A program made the translations under genes and the position numbers. 64,000 nucleotides of DNA from Sphingomonas sp. J315. GTDB taxonomy: Bacteria > Pseudomonadota > Alphaproteobacteria > Sphingomonadales > Sphingomonadaceae. The notes under the pieces were generated by a model, which saw only the letters and a list, made by a program, of their open reading frames with translations, was not told the origin of the DNA and did not search any database. Location of the stretch: assembly GCF_024666595.1 (NCBI RefSeq), contig NZ_CP088296.1, forward strand, positions 2,046,001 to 2,110,000, written 5' to 3'. Shown here piece by piece: positions 17,972 to 26,964 of this stretch (position 1 is its first letter; each line of letters opens with the position of its first letter).

Positions 17972-18505
17972 TCAGGCGCTCGCCTTCTCCTTGTTGTAGA
18001 TCGCGGCCGAGGCGCGCAGGATCTCGAGCAGCTTTTCCAGTGCGGCCTTTTCGTCGATCTGCTCCATCGCCGCGAGTTCGCGCGCGAGGCGCGAGGCGGC
18101 GGCTTCGAAGATCTGGCGTTCGGAATAGCTCTGCTCGGGCTGGTCGTCGGCGCGGAACAGGTCGCGGACCACTTCGGCGATCGACACCAGGTCGCCCGAA
18201 TTGATCTTGGCTTCATATTCCTGGGCGCGGCGCGACCACATGGTGCGCTTGACCTTGGGCTTGCCCTTGAGCGTGTCGAGCGCCTCACGCAGCGTCTTGT
18301 CGCTCGACAGCTTGCGCATGCCGACGCTTTCCGCCTTGTTGGTCGGAACGCGCAGGGTCATTTTCTCTTTTTCGAAGCGGAGCACATACAGCTCGAGCTG
18401 CATGCCCGCGATTTCCTGTTTCTGGAGCTCAATCACACGGCCAACGCCGTGCTTGGGGTATACGACATAATCGCCGACATCGAAGGACAGCGCCTTGGCA
18501 GCCAT
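17972..18505 (-). CDS. carD: CarD family transcriptional regulator
   Basis: A 177-residue CarD/CdnL-type factor that binds the RNA polymerase beta subunit and stabilises open promoter complexes, typically at rRNA and biosynthetic promoters. The N-terminal RID/Tudor-like domain has VGDYVVYPKHGVGRV at residues 10-24 and KMTLRVPTNKAES near 48. The helical C-terminal part (RAQEYEAKINSGDLVSIAEV) is the DNA-contacting domain. The length agrees with alphaproteobacterial homologues. fdxA lies upstream in the same orientation, as in many relatives. Confidence 0.94.
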   Translation of the reverse strand: MAAKALSFDVGDYVVYPKHGVGRVIELQKQEIAGMQLELYVLRFEKEKMTLRVPTNKAESVGMRKLSSDKTLREALDTLKGKPKVKRTMWSRRAQEYEAKINSGDLVSIAEVVRDLFRADDQPEQSYSERQIFEAAASRLARELAAMEQIDEKAALEKLLEILRASAAIYNKEKASA

Positions 18506-18557
18506 GTGCGGGAAGCCTTTCTTTTGAACTCAAGCCCCTGAAGGGATTGCTTCACAG

Positions 18558-18577
18558 GCCCGGTGCAGTTACCGGGC
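18558..18577. terminator. hairpin between fdxA and carD
   Basis: A perfect 7-bp stem, GCCCGGT and ACCGGGC, with a six-base loop lies in the 274-base gap between fdxA and carD. There is no T-run in either direction, so it could be a weak terminator for fdxA or a leader structure of carD. Nothing else recognisable was seen in the gap. Confidence 0.3.
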
Positions 18578-18779
18578 GGGTGAAGGCGGTTCGGGGCAAA
18601 TCAACAACGGTCTCCAGTACCGAAACGCGATTCCTCGCGTCCGACGCCGTATTTAACACAGATGCAATAAAATTACCACCCCGGAATCGCGCGCGCCCGA
18701 AGGCAGCGCGCGGCGTGATGCCGCGTGGAATAAGGATCGGGGCCGCAGCCGGTCGCCGAACCGGCCGGACTGGAAAACC

Positions 18780-19121
18780 TCAGTCGCCCTTGCCGGGTTC
18801 GGGCGAGAAATACTTCTCGTACTTGCCCTCTTCGCCCTTGTGCGCGTCGGCGTCTTCGGGGGTTTGCCCCGCATTGCGCGTGACGTTGGGCCATTGCGCG
18901 GAGAAGGTGTTGTTGAGTTCCAGCCACTGTTCCAGCCCGCTCTCGGTATCGGGCAGGATCGCTTCGGCCGGGCATTCGGGTTCGCACACGCCGCAATCGA
19001 TGCACTCGCTCGGGTTGATGACGAGCATATTCTCGCCCTCATAGAAGCAGTCGACCGGGCAGACCTCGACGCAGTCCATATATTTGCAGCGGATGCAGGC
19101 GTCGGTGACGACATAGGTCAT
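18780..19121 (-). CDS. fdxA: seven-iron ferredoxin FdxA
   Basis: A 113-residue [3Fe-4S][4Fe-4S] ferredoxin for low-potential electron transfer. The N-terminus has [18 protein letters not shown] (the cluster ligands of which are spaced as in Azotobacter-type ferredoxin I) and the second motif [16 protein letters not shown] near residue 40. The long acidic C-terminal extension is normal for this type. Gene order with carD and the S4/helicase pair is usual in alphaproteobacteria. Confidence 0.95.
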   Translation of the reverse strand: MTYVVTDACIRCKYMDCVEVCPVDCFYEGENMLVINPSECIDCGVCEPECPAEAILPDTESGLEQWLELNNTFSAQWPNVTRNAGQTPEDADAHKGEEGKYEKYFSPEPGKGD

Positions 19122-19236
19122 GGCAGGTTCGGCCCCTCATGCGCCCGATCGGGCGGTGTTATCCCCTTTCTGCTATGCCCGGCTTTCGGCAAGGTCAATC
19201 AAGACGCGCTTTCTGCGATACATTCTCAATTTTGGA

Positions 19237-19524
19237 TCAATCCGGCGGAGGGGCCGTGCCGGGGGTGAGTTCGGTGTAGCAGTCGCGTGCCTCGGCAGGT
19301 GGGCCGCGGCGATGTGGTAGCGCCTCGACCCTTACGACGCGCACCTGGCCACCATGGGTGACAAAGGCGAGGATGTTGCCGGGCCGCACCGGAAGGTGGC
19401 AGCGCTCGACCCGGCGCCCGTCGATGCGAAAATGGCCGGACTCCGCGAGCGCGCGGGCAAAGTTGCGCGACGCGGAGATGCGCGACCACCACAGGAAGCG
19501 GTCGAGGCGCATCGCGTCAGCCAT
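19237..19524 (-). CDS. S4 domain RNA-binding protein (HslR-like)
   Basis: A 95-residue protein with an N-terminal S4 RNA-binding domain: MRLDRFLWWSRISASRNFA, then AESGHFRIDGRRVERCH and RPGNILAF. It resembles HslR/Hsp15, which recycles stalled 50S subunits carrying nascent chains, although the C-terminal tail differs and is short. It overlaps the 3' end of the helicase gene by eight bases on the same strand, so it is probably translated from the same mRNA. An RNA-related role with the helicase is an inference. Confidence 0.88.
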   Translation of the reverse strand: MADAMRLDRFLWWSRISASRNFARALAESGHFRIDGRRVERCHLPVRPGNILAFVTHGGQVRVVRVEALPHRRGPPAEARDCYTELTPGTAPPPD

Positions 19525-21991
19525 CGATCAGGTCCGCAAGCGCCGCAAAGGCGTTGTCGCGCGGCGCGGCCCTGGGCTTGGCGAGCGGGGTCAGCCCCTT
19601 CCACACCCAATGTTGCGGCTGGCCGGGGCGGGCGCGGACGCTCTGAAAGCCGAGCTGCGCCATCAGCCGCGCGAGCGTGTCTGCGGTAAGGCCCATCGAG
19701 GTGGCGAGCGCGGGGTCGGGGGCGAAGGGTGTCCGGCCCTTGCGCGCATCATGCGCGGCGCGGGCGATGCGTTCGGCCAGATCGACGCGCACCGCCTGTT
19801 GCCCCAGTGGGCGATAGCCATGATTGAGCGATGCGCCGGGCGCACCGCGTGGGAGCACGCTCGCGCCCTCCGCCGGACCTTCGCCAAGGTTCAGCAGAGC
19901 GCGACGCGCGGCGGCGGTGCGGGGCTTGAGCAGGCCGGGCATGAACAGGTCGAGCGTGCCGATCACCAGCCCCGCCTTGCGCAGCCGCTTGCGGTCGTCG
20001 GGTTCGAGCGCCTCGACCAATGCCCCGGCGGCGCGGCGCGGCATCAGCCCGCCCGACCGGACCAGCAGCCCGGCGAGCGCGCGCACCCGGCTGCCCGCCG
20101 CCGCATCGCGGCTGAGCGCGTCGAGCGTGGCGAGATCGGGCAGGTCGGATGCAATGCGGGCGTCGAGCCAGTTGGCCACTCGAGCCTGCGCGGCGGCCTT
20201 TTCGCGCACATCGAGGATGTCGAGGGTTCGGCACAGCCGGATCGCGGGGCGGATCGGATTGGCGGTCGCGTCGAGATGCGCGACGCGCACCCCCTGCCAG
20301 TGCAGCTCGTCACCCACGCGGCTGAGCGTATCGTCGCGCGCATCGGCCAGTGCGGCGGCGCGGCGGCGCAGTTCGGGGGCGAGCCCCTTTTCGGCAGCGG
20401 CGAGCAGCATCCTTTTATCCGCCGCGCGCGCATCGGGCGACACCGCAAAGTGGAAGCCGCTGAGCTGGCCAAGGACATGATCCTCGACCGTCACCTCGCC
20501 TTCGGGGCCGATGACGACCGGAAGGTGCGATGCGTCCGCGCCGATCTGGCGCAGCAGCACGGTGGTGCGCTTGTCGACGAAACGCTGGGTGAGGCTGGCG
20601 TGGAGCGCGTCGGAGAGCTTTTCCTCCAGCGCGCGGGTGCGGTCGGCCCAGTGCGCGGGATCGTCGAGCCAGTCTGCGCGGTGCGCGATATAGGCCCAGC
20701 TGCGTGCGGCGGCGATCCGGCCCGCGATGCTTTCGACATCGCCATCGACTCGATCGAGCCGGGCGATCTCGTCGGCGAACCATGTGTGCGGGAGATGGCC
20801 CTTGCCCTCGCTCAGATGGCGGAAGATGCGCGAGACGAAGCGGGCATGCGGGTCGAGCCCGAGCTTGCGGAAATCGGGCAGGCCGCACGCCGCCCAGAGC
20901 CGCGCGACGGCGCGGGGCGAGCGGACACGGTCGCGCACCCACGCCTCATCGGCGAGGCGCTTGAGCACCATCAGGTCCGCCGCCTCGGGCGCGGCGCGCA
21001 GCATCGGGTGATCGGGCTTGGCCTCAAGGCTGGCGATCAGCGCATCGATGCTGGACAGGTCGGGCTCGCCCTCGCGCCAGTAGAGATGTTCGAGCGGGGG
21101 GACGCGATGCCCTTCGATCGCCGCAATCTCCTCGGGGGTAAATGCGCCCGGCCCTTCCTCGACCAAGGCGCCGAAGCTGCCGTCGCGCTGGTGGCGGCCG
21201 GCGCGCCCGGCGATCTGCGCCATTTCGGCGACGGTCAGGCGGCGCTGGCGCCGGCCGTCGAACTTGTTGAGGCTGGCGAAGGCGACATGATGGACATCGA
21301 GGTTGAGGCCCATGCCGATCGCATCGGTGGCGACGAGATAATCGACCTCGCCCGCCTGGAACATCGCGACCTGCGCATTGCGGGTGCGGGGCGAGAGCGC
21401 GCCCATCACGACCGCCGCGCCGCCGCGCAGCCGCCGCAGCGCCTCGGCCACCGCGTACACCTCCTCGGCGCTGAACGCGACGATGGCGGAGCGTTTGGGC
21501 AGGCGCGAGAGCTTCTTCGCGCCGGCATAGCTGAGCGTCGAGAAGCGCGGGCGGGTGACGATCTCGGCATCCGGCACCAGCCTGCGCAGCACCGGGCGCA
21601 GGCTGTCCGATCCCAGGATCATCGTTTCGTCGCGGCCGCGCGCGCGCAGGATGCGGTCGGTGAAGACATGGCCGCGCTCCGGGTCCGCGCCCAGCTGTCC
21701 TTCGTCGAGCGCGACGAAGCTCACTTCGCGGTCGAGCGGCATCGATTCCGCCGTGCACAGGAACCAGCGCGCGCCGGGCGGTACGATGCGTTCCTCGCCC
21801 GTGACCAGCGCGACTTCCTTGGGCCCCTTGAGCGCGACCAGCCGGTCATAGACCTCGCGCGCAAGCAACCGCAGCGGAAAGCCGATGATGCCGCTCGAAT
21901 GCGCGGCCATCCGTTCGATCGCCAGATGCGTCTTGCCGGTATTGGTCGGGCCGAGCACCGCAGTGACCGGGCTGGTGGAGAAGAGACTCAT
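19517..21991 (-). CDS. SUV3-like helicase-related protein
   Basis: An 824-residue superfamily 2 nucleic-acid helicase related to mitochondrial SUV3. Walker A GPTNTGKTH is near residue 14, the Walker B region FVALDEGQLG near 92, with C-lobe motifs DAIGMGLNLDVHHVAF near 215 and AQIAGRAGRHQRDG near 248. The remaining C-terminal half is helical with the SUV3-type region. SUV3 unwinds RNA in the degradosome; the bacterial version is found mainly in alphaproteobacteria and its substrate is not settled. It is divergent from an M23 peptidase gene across a 230-base gap, where I see no distinctive element. Confidence 0.9.
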   Translation of the reverse strand: MSLFSTSPVTAVLGPTNTGKTHLAIERMAAHSSGIIGFPLRLLAREVYDRLVALKGPKEVALVTGEERIVPPGARWFLCTAESMPLDREVSFVALDEGQLGADPERGHVFTDRILRARGRDETMILGSDSLRPVLRRLVPDAEIVTRPRFSTLSYAGAKKLSRLPKRSAIVAFSAEEVYAVAEALRRLRGGAAVVMGALSPRTRNAQVAMFQAGEVDYLVATDAIGMGLNLDVHHVAFASLNKFDGRRQRRLTVAEMAQIAGRAGRHQRDGSFGALVEEGPGAFTPEEIAAIEGHRVPPLEHLYWREGEPDLSSIDALIASLEAKPDHPMLRAAPEAADLMVLKRLADEAWVRDRVRSPRAVARLWAACGLPDFRKLGLDPHARFVSRIFRHLSEGKGHLPHTWFADEIARLDRVDGDVESIAGRIAAARSWAYIAHRADWLDDPAHWADRTRALEEKLSDALHASLTQRFVDKRTTVLLRQIGADASHLPVVIGPEGEVTVEDHVLGQLSGFHFAVSPDARAADKRMLLAAAEKGLAPELRRRAAALADARDDTLSRVGDELHWQGVRVAHLDATANPIRPAIRLCRTLDILDVREKAAAQARVANWLDARIASDLPDLATLDALSRDAAAGSRVRALAGLLVRSGGLMPRRAAGALVEALEPDDRKRLRKAGLVIGTLDLFMPGLLKPRTAAARRALLNLGEGPAEGASVLPRGAPGASLNHGYRPLGQQAVRVDLAERIARAAHDARKGRTPFAPDPALATSMGLTADTLARLMAQLGFQSVRARPGQPQHWVWKGLTPLAKPRAAPRDNAFAALADLIDG

Positions 21992-22221
21992 TATGCGCCA
22001 AGATTGCCCCGACTCGATTGCGGCGCAAGCGGCGCATACGCAGTTTCCGTAGCGTTTTCGGTTAACAACACGACCCGTCCCCGCGCCAGAACGACTCGCC
22101 GCAAGAACTTGGCCGCCGCGACCTGCTTAATTTGACTTTAGCATATACTATCCACAACCGTTCGGGCTGAAGCCGGGGGAACGGCGTTTCGTTCAATCGA
22201 TTTGGGTGGGGGCAGCGCGCC

Positions 22222-23727
22222 TTGTTTCTGCGCAATGATCATGGGTTGGAGCAATCGGGCGGCGCTGCGGCGTTGTCGTTCGGGCGCGGCGTCGACAGCC
22301 GCAAGCCCGGCCTCGCCGAGCGGTTCCGCGAACGCTATCCCGATTTCGAGCTGATCCCCGACCTGGGGTCTCGCATCGGCAGCCGCGAATGGTTTCGCGG
22401 CGCGGCGACGTGCGGCGGGCTGTGCGCGTTCGTATTTCTGCTGTCGCCGGGGTTCGAGCGCCCGATCTATGGCGGGGTCCCCTCTGCCCATGCCGCCAGC
22501 GCCGACCTGATGCGTGCTCAGTCGATCGCACCGTTGGACAAGGGCGGCGTGACCGGCACCCGGCTCGCCGCCAACCGGCTGGTCACGACGCTGACCGACA
22601 CCCCCGAACGCCCGATCATCCAGCACAGCGTGACTTTGGGTTCGGGCAGCGGGCTGCAGGCGGCGCTCGCCCGCTCGGGCGTTGGCAAGGGTGAGGCGGC
22701 GCAGGCAGCCGACCTGATCGCTGGCGCGATGGCGCTGGGCGATTTGAAGTCGGGCACGCAGCTCGACCTGACGCTCGGCCGCCGCGTCGACAAGTCTGCG
22801 CCGCGCCCGCTGGAGAAGCTGGCGTTCCGCGCGCGCTTCGACCTCAGCCTTGAGCTGGTTCGCACGCCGACCGGTCTCGCGCTCAACGAAATTCCGATCG
22901 CGGTGGATCATACCCCGCTGCGCATCCGTGGCCGGGTGGGTGAGAGCCTCTACCGCTCGGCGCGGGCCGCTGGCGCGCCTGCGCGCGCGGTCGAAGCCTA
23001 TATCCGTTCGATCGCCACCCGCATGCCGATCGGCCGGGTCGGATCGGACGCGGAGTTCGACATCATCGTCGAACAGGCTCGCGCCGCAACCGGCGAAGTC
23101 CAGATGGGGAACCTCCTCTTCGCGGGGCTCAGCGGCGGCGGGTCGGGCAAGCTTCAGCTCGTCCGCTGGGAAGAGGATGGCAAGGTCAGCTGGTATGACG
23201 GGGCCGGGAAGGGCGAGCGCAAGGGCCAGATGGCGATGCCCGCAGCGGGCCGGATCAGCTCCGGCTTCGGCTTGCGCCGCCACCCGGTGCTGCGCTTCAC
23301 CCGGATGCACAAGGGACTCGACATCGCCGCAGGCTATGGCGCGCCGATCCGCGCCGCGAATGACGGTGTCGTCGCCTTCGCCGGGCGCAATGGCGGTTAT
23401 GGCAATTTCGTGCGGCTCAACCATAGCGGCGGCATGGGCACCGGCTATGGCCATATGAGCCGGATCGCGGTGCGCGGGGGCCAGCGGGTCAGCCGGGGCC
23501 AGGTGATCGGCTATGTCGGATCGACCGGCATCTCGACCGGTCCGCATTTGCATTACGAACTCTATCGCAACGGCGTCGCGATCAACCCGCGCTCGGTCAG
23601 CTTCTCGGTGGTCCAGCAGCTGGGCGGCAACGATCTGCGCGCGTTCAAGTCGAAGCTGGCGCAGCTGCTCGCGGTGCCGGTTGGGGGCACGCGCGGCAAG
23701 CCCGCCGACACCGCCGACGCGGAGTGA
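22222..23727 (+). CDS. M23 family metallopeptidase (LytM-type)
   Basis: A 501-residue cell-envelope protein with a hydrophobic anchor or signal near residue 68 (CGGLCAFVFLLSPGF). The C-terminal peptidase domain shows MHKGLDIAAGYGAPI and GPHLHYELY, giving the H-x3-D and H-x-H zinc ligands of LytM. It also has GNFVRLNHSGGMGTGYGHMS between them. A central domain (about residues 120-320) resembles the OapA/LysM-like region of envelope M23 proteins. It probably cuts peptidoglycan crosslinks. The start is a TTG at 22222; no in-frame ATG is nearby. Its stop overlaps the next gene (GTGA). Confidence 0.9.
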   Translation: MFLRNDHGLEQSGGAAALSFGRGVDSRKPGLAERFRERYPDFELIPDLGSRIGSREWFRGAATCGGLCAFVFLLSPGFERPIYGGVPSAHAASADLMRAQSIAPLDKGGVTGTRLAANRLVTTLTDTPERPIIQHSVTLGSGSGLQAALARSGVGKGEAAQAADLIAGAMALGDLKSGTQLDLTLGRRVDKSAPRPLEKLAFRARFDLSLELVRTPTGLALNEIPIAVDHTPLRIRGRVGESLYRSARAAGAPARAVEAYIRSIATRMPIGRVGSDAEFDIIVEQARAATGEVQMGNLLFAGLSGGGSGKLQLVRWEEDGKVSWYDGAGKGERKGQMAMPAAGRISSGFGLRRHPVLRFTRMHKGLDIAAGYGAPIRAANDGVVAFAGRNGGYGNFVRLNHSGGMGTGYGHMSRIAVRGGQRVSRGQVIGYVGSTGISTGPHLHYELYRNGVAINPRSVSFSVVQQLGGNDLRAFKSKLAQLLAVPVGGTRGKPADTADAE

Positions 23728-24410
23728 TCGGTCGCCGCGCGCTGATCGCCGGCGCGGCGTTCGCCGGCGTCGTGCCCGCATTCGCGAAGTCGCGTGGCGA
23801 AATCTGGAAATTTGATTCGCTCTCCCGCATCGGCGGGCTTGTCCCGCAGGTCGAGGGCGCGCCGAAGCTGATCGACAGCCCGTTGGGCAAGGCGGTCTTG
23901 TTCGACGGCGTGCGCGACCGGCTGTTGATCCCGCGCCATCCGCTTGCGGGCACGCCGCGCTTCACCTTCGAGGCGCTGTTTCGCCCCGATGGCGGCGCGT
24001 TCGAACAGCGCTGGTTCCATCTCGAGAGCGGCGACGGAGCGAACTCGACTGCGCGCGACGGCCAGCGGATGCTGTTCGAGATCCGCACCGAGGGGAGCGA
24101 ATGGTGGCTCGACACCTTCCTGCTCGGCCCCGGCTATCGCGCGCCGCTGATCGATGCGACCAAGCGTTGGCCGGTCGGGCGTTGGCACCATGTCGCGCAA
24201 AGCTATGACGGGCGGGTCTATCGGGCCTTCGTCAACGGGGTGGAGCAGGCACGCGCCGAACTCGCCTTTGTGCCGCAAGCAGCGGGGGTGGCGTCGGTGG
24301 GGATGCGGATGAACGCGGTGAACCCGTTCAACGGAGCGGTGCGCGCGGCGGCGTTTACGCGGGGGGCGGCGCTGGGGCCGCGTCGTTACGTGCTGAAGAT
24401 TCCGCGCTGA
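23724..24410 (+). CDS. exported LamG/concanavalin A-like domain protein
   Basis: A 228-residue protein that begins GRRALIAGAAFAGVVPAFA, a twin-arginine-like or Sec signal. It continues as a single LamG-type jelly-roll: GKAVLFDGVRDRLLIP, FTFEALFRP and WHHVAQSYDGRVYRAFVNG. Such domains bind sugars or serve as structural adhesive modules. The GTG start overlaps the M23 stop by four bases, so both are translated together; the pair might act on the same cell-wall substrate. The substrate is unknown. Confidence 0.75.
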   Translation: MIGRRALIAGAAFAGVVPAFAKSRGEIWKFDSLSRIGGLVPQVEGAPKLIDSPLGKAVLFDGVRDRLLIPRHPLAGTPRFTFEALFRPDGGAFEQRWFHLESGDGANSTARDGQRMLFEIRTEGSEWWLDTFLLGPGYRAPLIDATKRWPVGRWHHVAQSYDGRVYRAFVNGVEQARAELAFVPQAAGVASVGMRMNAVNPFNGAVRAAAFTRGAALGPRRYVLKIPR

Positions 24411-24421
24411 GAGGGTCCCGT

Positions 24422-24441
24422 GCTCCTGCCTTCGCAGGAGC
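24422..24441. terminator. hairpin between convergent genes
   Basis: Arms GCTCCTG and CAGGAGC around a six-base loop, located between the stops of the LamG protein and the HerA-type ATPase. It is a likely bidirectional terminator; T-runs are weak. Confidence 0.4.
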
Positions 24442-24450
24442 GCAAGAAAC

Positions 24451-26124
24451 TCAGCGCCCCTGTGCGCGCCAGCGGCGAATCGTGCGGTCGAGGATCTGGT
24501 CCTCGCCGCCCATGTGCCGCCACAGTTCGGAGAAGAGCGGGTCGCCCGATGCGGGACGCTTGTTTTCCTCGAGCGCGTCGAATGCGACGCGGACCGGGGT
24601 GGCGACGCCTTCGCCGACCATGATGCACTCGCGGTTGCGCAGCGCGGGGATCGCGTCGAGGAAGCCGCGCGCGCCTTCGGGCATGGCCGCGCGGACGAAC
24701 GCCTGGTCGCGGTCGTTGTTGAGGCGCATCGAGATGATCGTGCCGCACTGCGACAGCACGCCTTCCGCCAGGTCGGACGGGCGCTGGGTGATCAGGCCCA
24801 GCGACACGCCGTATTTGCGGCCTTCCTTGGCGATGCGGCTGAGGATGCGGCCGACCGACGACCCATCGGCGTTGCGCTCATTTGGGACGTAGCGGTGCGC
24901 CTCTTCGCAGACCAGCAGGATCGGGCGCTGCGCCTCGCCGCGCGACCAGATCGCATAGTCGAACACCATGCGGCTGAGCACCGCCACGACGACGCTGGTG
25001 ATCTCGCTCGGCACGCCGGACACATCGATGATCGAAATCGGCTTGCCGTCACCGGGCAGGCGGAAAATGCGGCCGATGAAGCTCGCCATCGTGTCGGAAA
25101 CGAGCATACCGCTGAACATGAAGGTGTAGCGCGGGTCGGCCTTGATTTCGTCGATCTTGCCCCTCAGCCGCAAATAGGGGGCGGTGTCGGTCGCCTTGTC
25201 CATCTTGCCCATTTCGAGCTGGATGATTTGCGTAAGGTCCGACAAGAGATAGGGGATCGGCGCATCGACGGTCAGCTTGCCGAATTCGGCGGCGAGCCGG
25301 TTCTTCTGCTTGGCCATCAGGATGCAGCGCGCAAGGATGTCGGCATCGACCTGGCGATCCGACCCCTGAGTGGTCAGGAACACCTCGCAATGTTCCTCGA
25401 AATTCATCAGCCAGTACGGCATGGCGAGGTTCGACACGTCGTACAGCGCGCCATTGGTCTTGAAGGCCGCGGAATATTCGCCGTGCGGGTCGATCATCAC
25501 GATATGACCCTGCGGCGCCAGCTCGCAAATGCGGTGGAGGATCAGGGCGGCAGCAGTCGACTTGCCGGTACCGGTCGAACCGAGCAGCGCGAAATGCTTG
25601 CCCAGCATCGAATCGATATAGAGCGCGGCGCGGATGTCGCGGGTCGGATAGACGTTGCCGACCTCGATATGCGCGCGGTCGTCGGCAGCGTAGATTTGCT
25701 TGAGGTCGGCGGTCGAGACCGGAAAGATCGGGGTGCCGGGGACGGGGTAGCGGGTGACCCCGCGCCGGAAGCTGTAGAGCTTGCCGGTCAGCTTTTCCTC
25801 ATCGCCCTCGCCCAGGAAGTCGACCTGTGCCACCACCGACCCGCTGCGCTCGTCGAGGCGAAGCGCACGGACGTTGGCGATCAGCCAGCTGCTGCCGGCG
25901 CGCAGCTTGATCTGGCTGCCCACCGTGCCCGCACCCGCAACTGCCGGATCGGCGCTGTTGGCGAGCGATTCGAGCGCCGCGGTGTCGAACACGACCTCGC
26001 TCGAGGCACCGCCGATCGCCGACACCGCGCCGATGCCATGGGCCGCTGCGCCAGCGTTATGGTCGCTGGCTTCGGAGGCCGGACGGATACGGTCGAATCG
26101 TTGGCCGCCCAGATCTTCGCTCAT
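24451..26124 (-). CDS. HerA-type ATPase (DUF87/HAS-barrel)
   Basis: A 557-residue hexameric pump-like ATPase. The N-terminal HAS-barrel region (to about residue 150, SGSVVAQVDFLGEGDEE) is followed by the RecA-like core with Walker A GSTGTGKST near 186, Walker B ILLVCEEAHRY near 410 and a conserved LGLITQRPSDL. HerA proteins usually act with the nuclease NurA in DNA-end processing, or with other effectors in antiphage systems; no NurA or nuclease gene is adjacent. The ATG at 26124 was preferred to the GTG one codon earlier. It follows TIGR02186/TauE genes on the same strand. Confidence 0.88.
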   Translation of the reverse strand: MSEDLGGQRFDRIRPASEASDHNAGAAAHGIGAVSAIGGASSEVVFDTAALESLANSADPAVAGAGTVGSQIKLRAGSSWLIANVRALRLDERSGSVVAQVDFLGEGDEEKLTGKLYSFRRGVTRYPVPGTPIFPVSTADLKQIYAADDRAHIEVGNVYPTRDIRAALYIDSMLGKHFALLGSTGTGKSTAAALILHRICELAPQGHIVMIDPHGEYSAAFKTNGALYDVSNLAMPYWLMNFEEHCEVFLTTQGSDRQVDADILARCILMAKQKNRLAAEFGKLTVDAPIPYLLSDLTQIIQLEMGKMDKATDTAPYLRLRGKIDEIKADPRYTFMFSGMLVSDTMASFIGRIFRLPGDGKPISIIDVSGVPSEITSVVVAVLSRMVFDYAIWSRGEAQRPILLVCEEAHRYVPNERNADGSSVGRILSRIAKEGRKYGVSLGLITQRPSDLAEGVLSQCGTIISMRLNNDRDQAFVRAAMPEGARGFLDAIPALRNRECIMVGEGVATPVRVAFDALEENKRPASGDPLFSELWRHMGGEDQILDRTIRRWRAQGR

Positions 26125-26196
26125 CACGCGGTGCTGCTCCCCTGCAAGACGGGGTGGTTCTACCGGGCGTCGGTAAAGAACTCGTTGGTAAAAGGA

Positions 26197-26964
26197 TTAG
26201 AATCTTCGCCAGATTGCGCCGGCGGCCCAGCCCAGGCCAATCGACAGCAGCACGGCGGCAATGCCGTAGAGGATCGAGTTGCGTTCGGCGGCGCGCGCGA
26301 CCCAGCGTTCGAAGCCCGATTTGCGAATGTCGATCTCGCGCACTGCCGCCGCGAGCACGCGGCCGTCGCGGATCAGGAAGGTTTCGGCGGTGAAGCGCCC
26401 CACGGGCACGCGCGCGGGAATCTCGATGCGCCCGCGATACAGGACATTGTCGGTGATCTCGACCGTGCCCGGGGCTTCGTAATAGAGGCCGGCGCGGCGC
26501 TTGAGGTCGACCAGCCCCGCGTCGAAGCGCGACTGGACCGTCGGCGTGTCGCCCGAGGCGGGGGAAAGCTGGAGGCTGTCGAGCCCGAGCTCGTAGATCG
26601 CGCGGGTGCGTGCATCGACGATGCGCTTGATCGGCCGCGACGAGGCGATCGCGTAAAAGGACGGGGCGGAGCGGTAGCGGGTGCGGTCGGCATTGACCCA
26701 GATCCCGGCAACCCGCTGTTTCTCGCGGACGATCACCGATTCGGTCGGTCCCTTGACCACCACGACGATGTCGGTGGGCGGATCGCCCGGCCGTGGCGTG
26801 CTGTTGCCCGGCTGGACGATCGCGCCGAACAGCAGCAGCTCGGCCCCGGTGAAGGAGTAGATGATCTCGATCTCGCGCTGCGACACGTCGGGGACGAGCG
26901 TCGGCTTGGCCTGGCCGAGAAGGAGCGGCGCAGCGAGGATGAGGAGGAGCGGTGGGAGCTTCAT
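26197..26964 (-). CDS. TIGR02186 family membrane-anchored protein
   Basis: A 255-residue protein with a signal peptide (LPPLLLILAAPLLLGQA), a beta-rich extracytoplasmic domain containing IEIIYSFTGAELLLFGA and VVVKGP near residues 33-85, and a C-terminal helix (ILYGIAAVLLSIGLGWAAG) near 232 that anchors it in the membrane. This is the pattern of the uncharacterised TIGR02186 family. Its start overlaps the TauE gene stop (ATGA), and the pair is widespread in alphaproteobacteria, suggesting a joint role in transport. Confidence 0.85.
   Translation of the reverse strand: MKLPPLLLILAAPLLLGQAKPTLVPDVSQREIEIIYSFTGAELLLFGAIVQPGNSTPRPGDPPTDIVVVVKGPTESVIVREKQRVAGIWVNADRTRYRSAPSFYAIASSRPIKRIVDARTRAIYELGLDSLQLSPASGDTPTVQSRFDAGLVDLKRRAGLYYEAPGTVEITDNVLYRGRIEIPARVPVGRFTAETFLIRDGRVLAAAVREIDIRKSGFERWVARAAERNSILYGIAAVLLSIGLGWAAGAIWRRF

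Noticed and set aside
19358..22135. A 925-codon open frame antisense to the SUV3-like helicase gene
   Set aside because: It is rich in Arg, Ala and Gly with no conserved motif and lies exactly opposite a gene with full helicase motifs; it is an artefact of high G+C content.
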